DNA of 64,000 bases from Vibrio sp. qd031 (GTDB lineage Bacteria > Pseudomonadota > Gammaproteobacteria > Enterobacterales > Vibrionaceae): assembly GCF_002100145.1 (NCBI RefSeq), contig NZ_JXQD01000002.1, positions 186,001-250,000 of the forward strand, in the 5' to 3' direction. Position numbers and translations under genes: made by a program. A model generated the notes under the pieces. The model was not told the DNA's origin, did no database searches, and saw only the letters and a list, made by a program, of their open reading frames with translations. Positions within the stretch are counted from its first letter, which is position 1. Every line of letters starts with the position of its first letter. Below, one piece after another: positions 44,773-54,234 of the stretch.

Positions 44773-44899
44773 CATTACTGAAAACGCGAATCTGACCAGC
44801 AATTGCAGTGTATAGCTCAAAACTTTGTTCAGATTCGCTTTTTTTTACTGCCCGCACTGTGGCAACATGGCTAGATTAACTAAATACGAGGAACTATCC

Positions 44900-45355
44900 A
44901 TGGAAACGACGGTGCGCACCATGCCCGCTCACAAACACATCGCACTTGTAGCACACGACAATCGCAAACAAGATCTCGTCAGATGGGTTAAAGAAAACCT
45001 ACACAAGCTTCAAGGTCATTTTCTGTATGCCACCGGGACAACAGGTCATATTCTGAGTAAGGAAACCGGTCTCGCGATTAAAAGCCTAATCAGTGGTCCA
45101 ATGGGAGGCGATCAACAGCTGGGTGCGCTGATTTCGGAAGGCAAAATCGACATGATGGTGTTTTTCTGGGATCCACTCAATGCCGTGCCTCACGACCCAG
45201 ATGTTAAAGCACTATTGCGTATCGCCAGTGTTTGGAACATTCCAGTTGCAACAAACCGCGCAACCGCAAAGTTTTTGTTCGAATCTGCGTTGATCGAGCA
45301 AGAAGTCGACATCGAGATCCCAGACTATCAAGCCTATTTAGACGCCAGAATTTAA
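44900..45355 (+). CDS. mgsA: Methylglyoxal synthase
   Basis: A 151-aa enzyme converting dihydroxyacetone phosphate to methylglyoxal and phosphate, a bypass of lower glycolysis under phosphate limitation. Family signatures: [40 protein letters not shown] and [20 protein letters not shown], with the catalytic Asp and His residues present. The ATG at 44900 follows GAGGAA with 6-nt spacing and matches the family length. Confidence 0.96.
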   Translation: METTVRTMPAHKHIALVAHDNRKQDLVRWVKENLHKLQGHFLYATGTTGHILSKETGLAIKSLISGPMGGDQQLGALISEGKIDMMVFFWDPLNAVPHDPDVKALLRIASVWNIPVATNRATAKFLFESALIEQEVDIEIPDYQAYLDARI

Positions 45356-45378
45356 CTCTACGCGATTAAAGCTGACAT

Positions 45379-45412
45379 AAAAAAGCGGTACCCATTTTGG
45401 GTACCGCTTTTT
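45379..45412 (+). terminator. Bidirectional terminator between mgsA and helD
   Basis: A 15-bp stem, AAAAAGCGGTACCCA with TGGGTACCGCTTTTT, and a TTT(T) loop, with A and T tracts on both sides. Confidence 0.88.
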
Positions 45413-45429
45413 ATTGCGCTTTTCCGTCC

Positions 45430-47481
45430 CTAGGCGAGATTCACACCTTCATAATCGCTTAACTCATCAATAAACGGGGACGCAGCAGTGTCATAACAGA
45501 TAAAGACATGCTCTTTTGCTCGGGTCATTGCTGTGTACATTAGTCGACGCTCTTCGGCGTGTTCTATGCCTTCATCTCTGTCGCGTAGCGCTTCGACAAG
45601 GTGAGACGTTCGTTCCTTTGCCGGGAACTCGTTGTTATTCACCCCCACAACCACAACGTAATCGCTTTCCTGCCCTTTACTTGCATGACAAGTCATGAAC
45701 TGAAACTCTAGATGCGAAAAGGTAGAACTCCATTCTTTAACATCTGCGGGTTGATGCCGGTGGTTTCGACCCAATACCAGTACGCTATGGGTGTGAGTTA
45801 AACTATCGTCTAGCTGCTTAAGTCGAGCAAACAGGTGTGCTTGAGAAAACACCGTCACTGACGCCTCATCCGCAGAGCGTTGCGCCACAATCGATTTGGC
45901 CAACTGCGATGGGTTTTGGCCAATAAACCGCTCTGCAACAGCGGCAATTTGACTGTTGCACCGATAGCTGCGATCCAAATGATGGATTTTTGCAGGATAA
46001 AAACGATTTGAAAACTGAGTCGTTAGCGCTATATCACTGCCAGAAAAACGATAGATAGATTGCCAATCATCTCCTACCGCAAACAGTGACATATCTGGGT
46101 TATTAAGTTTTAACGACTCCAAAAACGCCAATCTCATTGGCGAGATATCTTGGAACTCATCGACCGCTAAAAACTGCCAGTCGCCTTTAAACTTCCCTTT
46201 ATTGAGATACTGTGTCGCCTTAATGATCACCGAATCAAAGTCGTACTCACCCTGTGCGTTCAGATACTTTTTCCAAGCTACATAGGCTGGCCAACACAGC
46301 TGCAACTCGCTATTAAGCCGAGAATAATCTACATGGTCGATAAGCTGTTGCTGAATGCTTTTCTTATCTAGATTTTCGCCACTTAAACCACTCACTTGTT
46401 GTTCCAACCACGCAATGAGCCGAGGGTTCTCGACTTGTTCGATTAACGTTTCATCACCACTCAAATAAGCAATGGGCCATTGAGAAAGGTGTTTTTGCCA
46501 ACGTCTAAAGTGAGCGGGGTTACCCCAATGTTCCCGAAGCCATTGAGAGCACCAGGCTTGTTTTTGTTTCAGATTGGTTGCCATGCTCGAAAAACTTGGT
46601 GTTTGGTGTTCAACGGTATGAACGATGTGCATTGCCAATTTATGAAAGGTATTAACTCTAACGTTAATCGCCGAGCTGCCAATTCGGGAATCCAAACGCC
46701 GGCGCATCTCTTTTGACGCTTCATTGCCAAATGCTAACACCACCATATTTTCTGCCTGTAACTGATGGCTTTGCAGCAAATAGGCAATTTTGGCGGTAAT
46801 TACACTGGTTTTTCCAGTCCCTGCTCCGGCCAATACCAAGGTATTGTCTTCATCGATCAGCACTGCGACCTGTTGTGAATGATTAAGCGGAGCACGTTCT
46901 ATCTGCGAAAAAAATACATGCCAATTTTGGAGCTCAATGTCTAACCAATTTTGGTTTCTTTCATCGAGTAATTCGTCCGATTGTTGCCAAGGTAACAACG
47001 GCGACACCCCAGTTGGCATACGTTGAGTCGCCTCTTTCATTCCATAACCAATTTCGGTGAGATCCTCACCAATCATTTCACGCCAGTGATTTAACCGGCT
47101 CTGCTTAACATAAGCAGGTAACTTTATGATTTGATTAAGAGAGTCATGCCACTTAGGTAGGTATAATGCTAATTTCCTACATTGGATACGGTGCCATTTT
47201 TCGTATGAAAGGGTCGATTTTGCTGCAAACTTCTGCGCTTCATTCCAATCTAAACCACAGATCGTCCACACCTCTTGGTGACCGTCACTTTCGAGGCCAA
47301 GAATAGACAGTTGTGCCCAACGAATTCCCCGTTTTACGGTAATTTTGCCGCACAAATGGGTAAACGGCAGTATCACGCTTTGCGTATTACTCGCGAGTTC
47401 AAACTGATCGGCTTTAACTGCGACGCTGGCGAATTCACTGTGAATAAAAAACTGCGCAAAAGGAGTGGCTTGGATCTGCAT
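45430..47481 (-). CDS. helD: DNA helicase IV
   Basis: A 683-aa superfamily 1 UvrD/Rep-like helicase that unwinds DNA 3' to 5'. Walker A is LAGAGTGKTSVITAK, the DEAD-like box is AVDEFQDISPMR, with GDDWQSIYRFSGSD (motif III), TCHASKGQESDYV (motif V) and RRLMYTAMTRAKEHVF (motif VI). The extended N-terminal region of about 200 residues is as in E. coli HelD. Confidence 0.94.
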   Translation of the reverse strand: MQIQATPFAQFFIHSEFASVAVKADQFELASNTQSVILPFTHLCGKITVKRGIRWAQLSILGLESDGHQEVWTICGLDWNEAQKFAAKSTLSYEKWHRIQCRKLALYLPKWHDSLNQIIKLPAYVKQSRLNHWREMIGEDLTEIGYGMKEATQRMPTGVSPLLPWQQSDELLDERNQNWLDIELQNWHVFFSQIERAPLNHSQQVAVLIDEDNTLVLAGAGTGKTSVITAKIAYLLQSHQLQAENMVVLAFGNEASKEMRRRLDSRIGSSAINVRVNTFHKLAMHIVHTVEHQTPSFSSMATNLKQKQAWCSQWLREHWGNPAHFRRWQKHLSQWPIAYLSGDETLIEQVENPRLIAWLEQQVSGLSGENLDKKSIQQQLIDHVDYSRLNSELQLCWPAYVAWKKYLNAQGEYDFDSVIIKATQYLNKGKFKGDWQFLAVDEFQDISPMRLAFLESLKLNNPDMSLFAVGDDWQSIYRFSGSDIALTTQFSNRFYPAKIHHLDRSYRCNSQIAAVAERFIGQNPSQLAKSIVAQRSADEASVTVFSQAHLFARLKQLDDSLTHTHSVLVLGRNHRHQPADVKEWSSTFSHLEFQFMTCHASKGQESDYVVVVGVNNNEFPAKERTSHLVEALRDRDEGIEHAEERRLMYTAMTRAKEHVFICYDTAASPFIDELSDYEGVNLA

Positions 47482-47604
47482 TGCCTGTCGAGGCCCTAAT
47501 AATGGTCATTCTTTGCAAAGTGTACACCTAACATCAATCAAAACACCAGACTCTAGTGGACAAATTGAGACGAGATATCATACTCTTAGCCTCTGTAAAT
47601 CGAA

Positions 47605-49779
47605 TTGTTGCACTACGTGAACTCTCAGTCAAAAGTAAAGCCTATGTGGGCTAAGAATACCCTTAATTATGCGTTGCTCATTGCTGCGGCGATGTTGGGC
47701 GCGCTGAGCGTCTCATATTACCTACAAGACGGCACTCTCATTACACCTTTGTCGCTAGGCATAATTGCCGCGGCACTTGCGGAAACGGATGACAGTTTTT
47801 GGGGCCGTATCAGAGCGATCCTATTAACCTTCTTCTGTTTTGCTTTTGCCTCTTGGTCCACGGCTATTTTGTTCCCCTACCCAGTCCTTTTCTCAATTGG
47901 CTTGCTCACCAGTAGCTTTGGGTTTGTCATGCTAGGAGCAATAGGTCCTCGATACAGCAGTATCGCCTTTGGCTCGCTTCTTATAGCCATTTATACCATG
48001 TTGGGAATGGACACGACTGGTGTTGGTCCTGACCAAACATTTTTATTGCTAGCGGGTGCTTTTTGGTACTACTTACTCTCGATGATCTGGAGCAGTGTTT
48101 TGCCAATGCAACCCGTCCAGCAAGCCGTAAGCAATGTCTTTGACAATTTAGGGGCCTATTTACACAGCAAGAGCCAGCTGTTTAAAGCGTCAGAGACTCT
48201 TGTTCCTCAGCCTTTTCGGCTTAAAGAAGCCGAGCTAAACGCCGTAACGGTAGCCCACTTAGAAACGTGCAAAGCACTGTTTATTCACCGTTCAAAGAAA
48301 GGCGTTGTTGACGGCCCTAGTGACCGTTTCCTAAGACTTTATTTTCTTGCTCAAGATATTCATGAACGCGTTAGCTCCACTCATTATCGATACCAAGAGT
48401 TAGCGCAAGCCTTTGGCCGTTCAGACATATTGTTCCGTTTTCAACACCTGCTAGAAGAACAAGCGGCTGCATGCCAAAATGCAGCACTCTCGGTCAGCGA
48501 AAATAAGCCATTTCAATACCAACCTTCTCATTCACTGATAGAGTTAACACACTCACTAGAACACCTAGACGCTCACGCCAATGACGAACAACGTTCATTG
48601 TTACCGCAGTTGCATTTTCTCTTTAAAAATCTCTGCTCAGTAGAGCAGCAGCTGCGCAACATCTCCAACCCTGATGCGATCGAATTTACAGGCAGCAATC
48701 AGCTCGATAACGATCAACCCACTTCAATTAAAGCGATGATGCTACGAGTGTGGAAGAGTTTGTCATTAAGTTCACCACTGTGTCGGCACGCCATCCGCTT
48801 GAGTTTGGCGTTAACCCTCGGCTACGGCATCATCCAATTGTTCTCCATTTCTCATGGTTATTGGATATTGCTCACCACTTTGTTTGTGTGTCAGCCAAAC
48901 TTCAGTGCCACAAAACAGAAGCTGCGTTCTCGGTTAATTGGCACATTTGCAGGTCTATTGGCGGGTGGGCTGTTACTTACACTGCTCCCAACTCAACTGG
49001 GTCAAATGATGGTCATCACCATCAGTGCAGTACTGTTTTTTAGCTTTAGGCTCAATAATTATGGATACGCCACAGCATTCATTACGGTATTAGTGCTGTT
49101 TAGCTTTGCTCAACTAGGAGAAGGCTATGGTGTTATCCTTCCTAGACTGATCGATACTCTAATTGGCGGCAGTTTAGCAACATTAGCGGTTGTATTTATA
49201 CTTCCCGACTGGCAAGCGAAACGCTTACCTAACACCACCGCCAGGGCATTTTTGTCCAATAAAGCGTATTTAGATCAAACGATTGCACAGTATCGGTTAG
49301 GAAAAGAAGATGGATTGGCATACCGAATTGCACGCCGTGAGGCCCATTTCGCCGATGCACAACTGAGTACTGCCATAAGTAACATGATGATGGAACCTGA
49401 AAAGTACCAGCAATCTAAAGAGCATTATTTTCGTTTATTGACTCTGAACCACGCCCTATTGAGCTATATTTCAACATTAGGTTCACACAGACAGCGGCTC
49501 GATGACGAATCTTTACACAAAGCCATACTGGATGCACACGCGACAATTCGTATGCATTTAGACACAGTCGCACAACATATTAACGATCAGTTGCCTCTAA
49601 CGAGCTTTAGTGGCACGTATCCAGCAACGCTGCCCATTGTAGAAGACCTTCCGGCAAATCTGTCTGTATCATTAATATTGCAGCAAATGCACTTGATCTA
49701 CCGTATGCTCCCTGAAATGTATAGTTTGACCTCTGCCATTAATACGGCGCCCATTACGCCATCTGAACCAGAAACATAG
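47605..49779 (+). CDS. YccS/FUSC-family membrane protein
   Basis: About 724 aa with two blocks of roughly five to six membrane helices (about 18-160 and 385-530) around a cytoplasmic region, the FUSC layout of YccS and aromatic-acid efflux proteins. It opens MWAKNTLNYALLIAAAMLGAL after a short lead. The second block holds GYGIIQLFSISHGYWILLTT and RLIDTLIGGSLATLAVVF. The start is uncertain: TTG 47605, GTG 47617 and ATG 47644 are in frame and none has a clear ribosome site. The YccT-like gene follows by 9 bp. Confidence 0.87.
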   Translation: MLHYVNSQSKVKPMWAKNTLNYALLIAAAMLGALSVSYYLQDGTLITPLSLGIIAAALAETDDSFWGRIRAILLTFFCFAFASWSTAILFPYPVLFSIGLLTSSFGFVMLGAIGPRYSSIAFGSLLIAIYTMLGMDTTGVGPDQTFLLLAGAFWYYLLSMIWSSVLPMQPVQQAVSNVFDNLGAYLHSKSQLFKASETLVPQPFRLKEAELNAVTVAHLETCKALFIHRSKKGVVDGPSDRFLRLYFLAQDIHERVSSTHYRYQELAQAFGRSDILFRFQHLLEEQAAACQNAALSVSENKPFQYQPSHSLIELTHSLEHLDAHANDEQRSLLPQLHFLFKNLCSVEQQLRNISNPDAIEFTGSNQLDNDQPTSIKAMMLRVWKSLSLSSPLCRHAIRLSLALTLGYGIIQLFSISHGYWILLTTLFVCQPNFSATKQKLRSRLIGTFAGLLAGGLLLTLLPTQLGQMMVITISAVLFFSFRLNNYGYATAFITVLVLFSFAQLGEGYGVILPRLIDTLIGGSLATLAVVFILPDWQAKRLPNTTARAFLSNKAYLDQTIAQYRLGKEDGLAYRIARREAHFADAQLSTAISNMMMEPEKYQQSKEHYFRLLTLNHALLSYISTLGSHRQRLDDESLHKAILDAHATIRMHLDTVAQHINDQLPLTSFSGTYPATLPIVEDLPANLSVSLILQQMHLIYRMLPEMYSLTSAINTAPITPSEPET

Positions 49780-49788
49780 GAAATAAAC

Positions 49789-50412
49789 ATGCGCCTATCA
49801 ACCGTCATTAGACTCATTGCCCTGTCGTTGGTTAGTCGCGTGTCGTTAGCAGACGTCGTTATAAACATTCCATCGAATGTCGAGTTACTTGTGGTCAATG
49901 AAGAAAAGCCAAAAATTGATGGTGGCTTTTTCTCTTCGACATCAACCACCACGCTCGATGATGGACAGCACCAAGTCGTGCTACGTGTAACGCAGAGTTT
50001 TACAGGTAATAATGATAAAGAGCTATTCACCAGTCAACCCGTTATAGGAACATTTAACGGCACTCAGGCCGAGCTCAGTATTGAAATACCAACTTTTACC
50101 ACAAGCAGACAAGCACAAGCATTTAACGACCAGCCACGATGGCATTTGGTGACAAGCGAAGGCGAGGTGATAAAGGCCAAACAAGATAAGTTGGTTCATC
50201 ACGGGATGCAAGTTGGGCGTGACTTTATCTCAGAAATACAGGCCTACAATCAAGGCAATGGGATTGCAATATGGACCCGAGGTATGATGACGAACACGTC
50301 AGAGCATCAGCAAAGCACGCCCACAACCACAGAAGAGATGCTGCATTTTTGGTATAAAAAGGCTGATCCAGAGACTCAGCAGCGATTTAAAGAAGCGATT
50401 AACGCTCTTTGA
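49789..50412 (+). CDS. DUF2057/UPF0319-family periplasmic protein (YccT-like)
   Basis: A 207-aa protein with signal peptide ending VSRVSLA. It matches the YccT family: INIPSNVELLVVNEEK at the N-terminus, LDDGQHQVVLRV and the C-terminal LHFWYKKADPETQQRF. Function unknown. AGGAA precedes the ATG, 9 bp after the YccS-like gene, so the two are an operon; in E. coli, yccS and yccT are likewise near neighbours. Confidence 0.88.
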   Translation: MRLSTVIRLIALSLVSRVSLADVVINIPSNVELLVVNEEKPKIDGGFFSSTSTTTLDDGQHQVVLRVTQSFTGNNDKELFTSQPVIGTFNGTQAELSIEIPTFTTSRQAQAFNDQPRWHLVTSEGEVIKAKQDKLVHHGMQVGRDFISEIQAYNQGNGIAIWTRGMMTNTSEHQQSTPTTTEEMLHFWYKKADPETQQRFKEAINAL

Positions 50413-50524
50413 ATTAAAAATTCGTTTTAGCCAACCAATTAACAAAACTCTGACAATTATGTGACTGGGGTCTTATTTAGGAGGTCTATAGTATATCTAG
50501 TCACCAATAAGATCGGTCAATTTT

Positions 50525-50686
50525 ATGAACACACAACAGTTTGACGAACTGAAATCAATGATTTCTATGTTGTCGTTGGAGCAAATGAATCAAATTCAAA
50601 ATGAAATCCAACGTAAAACACAAGCAAAGCAACAAGAGTTGGTCACCGACGAAGAGAGCGATTACATTCAGTCGCTATTTCACTAA
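50525..50686 (+). CDS. 53-aa Gln-rich helical protein, unknown
   Basis: A 53-aa ORF from ATG at 50525, starting MNTQQFDELKSMISMLSLEQ. It is rich in Gln, Met and Glu and probably helical, with an acidic C-terminus (VTDEESDYIQSLFH). No strong ribosome site is adjacent (AGGAGG lies too far, about 40 bp upstream). Coding is supported by composition and by filling a gap with its own stop before the convergent Nudix gene. Confidence 0.6.
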   Translation: MNTQQFDELKSMISMLSLEQMNQIQNEIQRKTQAKQQELVTDEESDYIQSLFH

Positions 50687-50726
50687 TTAGGTTACCTTAC
50701 AGCAACTCTTTCGCAATAAGTTCTAA

Positions 50727-51215
50727 TTAATAGGTTTCTCTTTCTATGCTCAAACCTTTTTTAGCGCTATTGGCAATCGTATTTTGGTTGTGAGCGATGG
50801 CGTCATGAATATTGACCCATCTAGGCACCATCCCATTTGTTTTTTCATAGCCCTCTAAACGATTCTCTCCCAGTTCCTTGTCGACATGACAAGAATAACA
50901 GTACGAGATCATATGCATGACATCCGCATCGTCTTTATACCAAGGTCGAAATTCTTCGTAGAGCCCAAATGGCTTTATTCGGCGAATATTGTTCGCTCCT
51001 GTCTCCTCTTCTAGCTCACGAACTAAGGCATTCAGTAAATCTTCACCTTCATCAACCCCTCCTCCTGGTAAAGTGTAATCATCGTATCGCTCGGTATGCA
51101 TAAGTAAAATAGACTCACCGTCAATACAAATGGCTCGCGTCGCTGTGCGCTGTTTAATAACACATTGATCTAAATGTTCAATATCAGGATGGGTCGCTGT
51201 ACGTAGATGTCTCAC
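50727..51215 (-). CDS. Nudix hydrolase
   Basis: A 162-aa Nudix enzyme. The Nudix box begins GGGVDEGEDLLNALVREL and ends EEETGA, with all metal-binding glutamates. The surrounding fold (TRAICIDGESILLMHTERYDDYTLPG) fits a small nucleotide or sugar-nucleotide pyrophosphatase; substrate unknown. It stands alone on the minus strand. Confidence 0.9.
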   Translation of the reverse strand: MRHLRTATHPDIEHLDQCVIKQRTATRAICIDGESILLMHTERYDDYTLPGGGVDEGEDLLNALVRELEEETGANNIRRIKPFGLYEEFRPWYKDDADVMHMISYCYSCHVDKELGENRLEGYEKTNGMVPRWVNIHDAIAHNQNTIANSAKKGLSIERETY

Positions 51216-51334
51216 GATGTTTTCTCTAGCAATTTTAACCGGGCAACACTATCACGCTAACAAAGTGATTGCACTTGCGTACAACCATTCATTACACTGG
51301 TAACGTTAAATTCAACTTGCTCTAGGAGATCGTA

Positions 51335-51595
51335 ATGAATAAAGCATACATTACTGCCGTATTTGCGGCGTTGCTTGCTGTTGGATGTACCACCACAGAA
51401 ACGGAATACACTGTCGAGAGCTGGGAGCCACTTACCGACCCAGCCGCGATGTACTGTGTTGAGCAAGAAGGGAAATTCATACGTATCAGTGAAGGTGACA
51501 ACCGAGTAGGATACTGTGAATTTTCAAAAGATGAAAAATACGAATTACAAGATTACTATCAACGCCATCTAGATGAACAACAGGCACAGTCATAA
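51335..51595 (+). CDS. DUF333-like small lipoprotein
   Basis: An 86-aa lipoprotein with signal MNKAYITAVFAALLAVGC. The mature part contains DPAAMYCVEQEGKFIRI and GYCEFS, the two-cysteine pattern of DUF333 proteins (sometimes called hemolysin-like, without good support). Ribosome site TAGGAG, 6-nt spacing. Function unknown. Confidence 0.85.
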   Translation: MNKAYITAVFAALLAVGCTTTETEYTVESWEPLTDPAAMYCVEQEGKFIRISEGDNRVGYCEFSKDEKYELQDYYQRHLDEQQAQS

Positions 51596-51809
51596 TTCGC
51601 TAGATGACCAAAAATAGTGCACTAAATGCACTATTTTTTTGCACAATACTCAGCCAGTGATATGGAATAAAGTCGATATAAGTCAACTATTAATGAAACA
51701 TACAGCAAAAGTTGCAACTACAAATGAGACATGACTACAATTTGTATGGTTAATAGTGTTTTTTCGCGAAAAAGTGCAAGATTTTGATTTAAAAGCCACA
51801 ACTTTACGT

Positions 51810-51965
51810 TATGATGTTTGTCGGCTCAAAAAGACTATTACCGTTTAGCGTTGTACGTGAGTTATATACTTTCGTTTGTCATTAAATCGCAATATGTTTT
51901 GTTTAGGCTAAAAGTAGTTCATTAAGAACACGCATCGAATTTTACAAGTAATACAGGAATACACA
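51810..51965 (+). promoter_or_regulatory. Promoter and long 5' leader of the cold-shock gene
   Basis: TATGAT at 51810-51815 is a good -10 element. Transcription from there would give a leader of about 145 nt before the cold-shock ATG, the length typical of cspA-type mRNAs whose leaders refold with temperature. The wider 370-bp gap (51596-51965) holds no gene; a T-rich hairpin-like segment (TGCACTAAATGCACTATTTTTTTGCA region, about 51617-51645) may end the lipoprotein transcript. Confidence 0.5.
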
Positions 51966-52175
51966 ATGTCAAACACTGTGACTGGTACCGTTAAGTGGTT
52001 CAACGAAACAAAAGGTTTTGGTTTTATTCAGCAAGAAAACGGTCCAGACGTTTTTGCTCACTTTAGTGCAATCACTGGAGACGGCTTCAAGACTCTTATC
52101 GAAGGTCAAAAAGTTGAATTCCAAATCGCGCAAGGCCAAAAAGGCCCTCAAGCAGAAGCGATCAAAGTACTTTAA
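51966..52175 (+). CDS. CspA-family cold-shock protein
   Basis: A 69-aa single-domain OB-fold RNA chaperone. RNP1 is KGFGFIQ and RNP2 is VFAHFSAI, with the typical start [13 protein letters not shown] long leader and a perfect terminator flank it. Which Csp paralogue cannot be told by eye. Confidence 0.95.
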   Translation: MSNTVTGTVKWFNETKGFGFIQQENGPDVFAHFSAITGDGFKTLIEGQKVEFQIAQGQKGPQAEAIKVL

Positions 52176-52196
52176 TTTTAAGTGCATTTGAGAATT

Positions 52197-52226
52197 AAAA
52201 AAAACCAGCAATCGCTGGTTTTTTTG
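52197..52226 (+). terminator. Terminator after the cold-shock gene
   Basis: A 10-bp stem, AAAAACCAGC with GCTGGTTTTT, and an AATC loop, followed by TTTT. Confidence 0.9.
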
Positions 52227-52256
52227 TTTCTGGCTAACTAACAATTTACTAGTCTT

Positions 52257-52922
52257 TTAATTCACTTTGCGTTTACGTTGTTCCAATCCAGTACTGACCA
52301 AACTCGCGACCAATATCGCCAGATAAAAACTGCCTGTAAGTGACTGCATATAGGCAAAAAAGCGTGTAATAGGCAGTGTTGGGGTGATTTCGCCATACCC
52401 TACCGTAGTCAAGGTTATAAAGCTGTAGTAAATCACCGACGACAAGTTATCTAACCAGTGCTGGCTGTCTAACCCGCTAAAACCCCCATTAAAACTTTCG
52501 ATCAAGAATAAATAAACAAACGACCACACCAAGCCAATCATTAGATAGATACAAATTGAGCCAATAATTTGATTGCTGCCAACGTGATCGGTAAACAGTA
52601 CCTGCTTAAATGCGGAGATCATATAATGCATCAAAAACACGATCACTAAGGTTATTGTCAATAGGCTCAAATTTAAGTTGGTTAAAATCGAAATCACATA
52701 AGTCACCAGAAATAGAGTCAGCAGCACCCCAAACCAACTTTTGGTATAAATTGCTTGTCGTTTCACACCCAAAATAGAAAACGCTAAACAGAGAATAATC
52801 GCAGACACTACCAGCAATTGCCCCCCCATAAAAAACTGCTCTACAACCGCTACAGTGAACAGTAGTGTCAGTAATGCAACCAACAAAAATACAAAATTAT
52901 CTTCGCTACTTACTTGTTTCAA
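52257..52922 (-). CDS. Two-TM potassium channel-type protein with extended membrane region
   Basis: About 221 aa. The C-terminal half is an Ion_trans_2 pore: a pore helix, the selectivity filter TLTTVGYGEITP, and a last helix. Three or four extra helices precede it. No RCK domain follows. I chose the TTG at 52922, with GGAG 9 nt before, because a longer frame to 53057 would run out of phase over 150 bp of the upstream AI-2E-type gene. Even so, 17 bp overlap the upstream stop. Gating ligand unknown. Confidence 0.82.
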   Translation of the reverse strand: MKQVSSEDNFVFLLVALLTLLFTVAVVEQFFMGGQLLVVSAIILCLAFSILGVKRQAIYTKSWFGVLLTLFLVTYVISILTNLNLSLLTITLVIVFLMHYMISAFKQVLFTDHVGSNQIIGSICIYLMIGLVWSFVYLFLIESFNGGFSGLDSQHWLDNLSSVIYYSFITLTTVGYGEITPTLPITRFFAYMQSLTGSFYLAILVASLVSTGLEQRKRKVN

Positions 52923-54009
52923 TGTCTTTAGTCTCCGCCTGTTGCGTTGTGGGTTCCTCACTTTGAGCAAGCCAAGCCATAAATAGGTTATGAGTAACGG
53001 CCAACACAACAGCACCGACAAACAAGCCAATAATCCCAGACATAGCCATACCGCCAATTGCGCCCAGTAATATCACTAGCATGGGTACATCAGAGCCACG
53101 ACCAATTAACATCGGTTTAAGCACCGCGTCGGAGGCACTGACTAACAGGCACCACACTAATAAAGCCGTAGCGACAAAACTTGAGTCACCCGTATAAGCA
53201 ATAATAATCGGTGGGATAAGCGCCAAGATTGGCGGTAACTGGATGATGGCGACAAACAACACCGCAAGCATCCACAGCCCAACCATTGGACTTCCAGCAA
53301 AGTACAACCCTCCCCCCGCGAGTACAGATTGAATCACGGCAACACCAAGCACACCTTGCACTACACTGCGTATGGTACTCACGGTCAGTGTGGTCATTGC
53401 CTTACCTGACTCTCCTGCAAGGCGAATCGATATTCTTGAAAAGACTTTTTCGCATGCCGCTGCGTTACTCATAAACACACCGGCAATAATGAGCGACAGT
53501 GTCATTTTCAGTAAACCAACGAATACACCACCTATAATACCCAGCGCCGTGGTTGCCAAGGCCGTAATTGGCTCTTGATAAAGCAATACAAATGCTTCAA
53601 GGTCACGAGATAGCTTGGTAAAGAACGCGAAGAATTTCTCGCCCACCACTGGCCACTCTTTTACAGATAGTGACGGAGGAGGAATATTGAGTATGCCTTG
53701 CTCTATCGCATTGTAAAGATCTTGCATCTCTTCAATCGCAGCACCCGACATAAGGTATGTCGGAATAAACATTAATAGCCCCCCTATTAATACTAATAAG
53801 TAGCTTGCCTTTGACGGTGATAGCTTTAGTTTATTGGAAAGCACCATGGCAACTGGGTATAAAGCAGTAGCAATTACAGCGGCCCACACCACCATCATAA
53901 TGAAAGGTCTTAATATCTCAAAACACCAGTACAGCAATAAAACTATGGCACCTATTTTAATCGCGGCATCCACCGCTTGATGAGATATTGATTGTAATGG
54001 CGATTTCAT
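52906..54009 (-). CDS. AI-2E/YdiK-family transporter
   Basis: About 367 aa, with seven or eight membrane helices in the AI-2E pattern: two N-terminal helices, a long extracytoplasmic loop (about 70-140), then further helices and the conserved region VLLGAIGGMAMSGIIGLFVGAVVLAV. Substrate unknown; members include TqsA and antiporters. I chose the ATG at 54009, with GGGAG 5 nt before, over one at 54084. The C-terminal acidic tail (EEPTTQQAETKDIETSK) overlaps the channel gene. Confidence 0.88.
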   Translation of the reverse strand: MKSPLQSISHQAVDAAIKIGAIVLLLYWCFEILRPFIMMVVWAAVIATALYPVAMVLSNKLKLSPSKASYLLVLIGGLLMFIPTYLMSGAAIEEMQDLYNAIEQGILNIPPPSLSVKEWPVVGEKFFAFFTKLSRDLEAFVLLYQEPITALATTALGIIGGVFVGLLKMTLSLIIAGVFMSNAAACEKVFSRISIRLAGESGKAMTTLTVSTIRSVVQGVLGVAVIQSVLAGGGLYFAGSPMVGLWMLAVLFVAIIQLPPILALIPPIIIAYTGDSSFVATALLVWCLLVSASDAVLKPMLIGRGSDVPMLVILLGAIGGMAMSGIIGLFVGAVVLAVTHNLFMAWLAQSEEPTTQQAETKDIETSK

Positions 54010-54234
54010 TCTCTCTCCCTGAAATGAATTAACGATGACCATCAGCGAATAATATTTAGAAAAACAATAACTAAGTATAGACACTTATCTCCTCGGTGAG
54101 CCGTTATAAGAGGCAGCATTAGCGTAACTAGTCACAAAAATGTCGGGTTGGTCTTGTTAATTGCCGTACATCATATGGAAGTATCAGTTTCACATACTGT
54201 ATAATATGATGATATTTTGCCCAATTAATCTCCG

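Noticed and set aside
52923..53057. N-terminal extension of the potassium channel to 53057.
   Set aside because: It is the out-of-phase reading of the AI-2E-type permease gene; the TTG at 52922 has a ribosome site and avoids most of the overlap.
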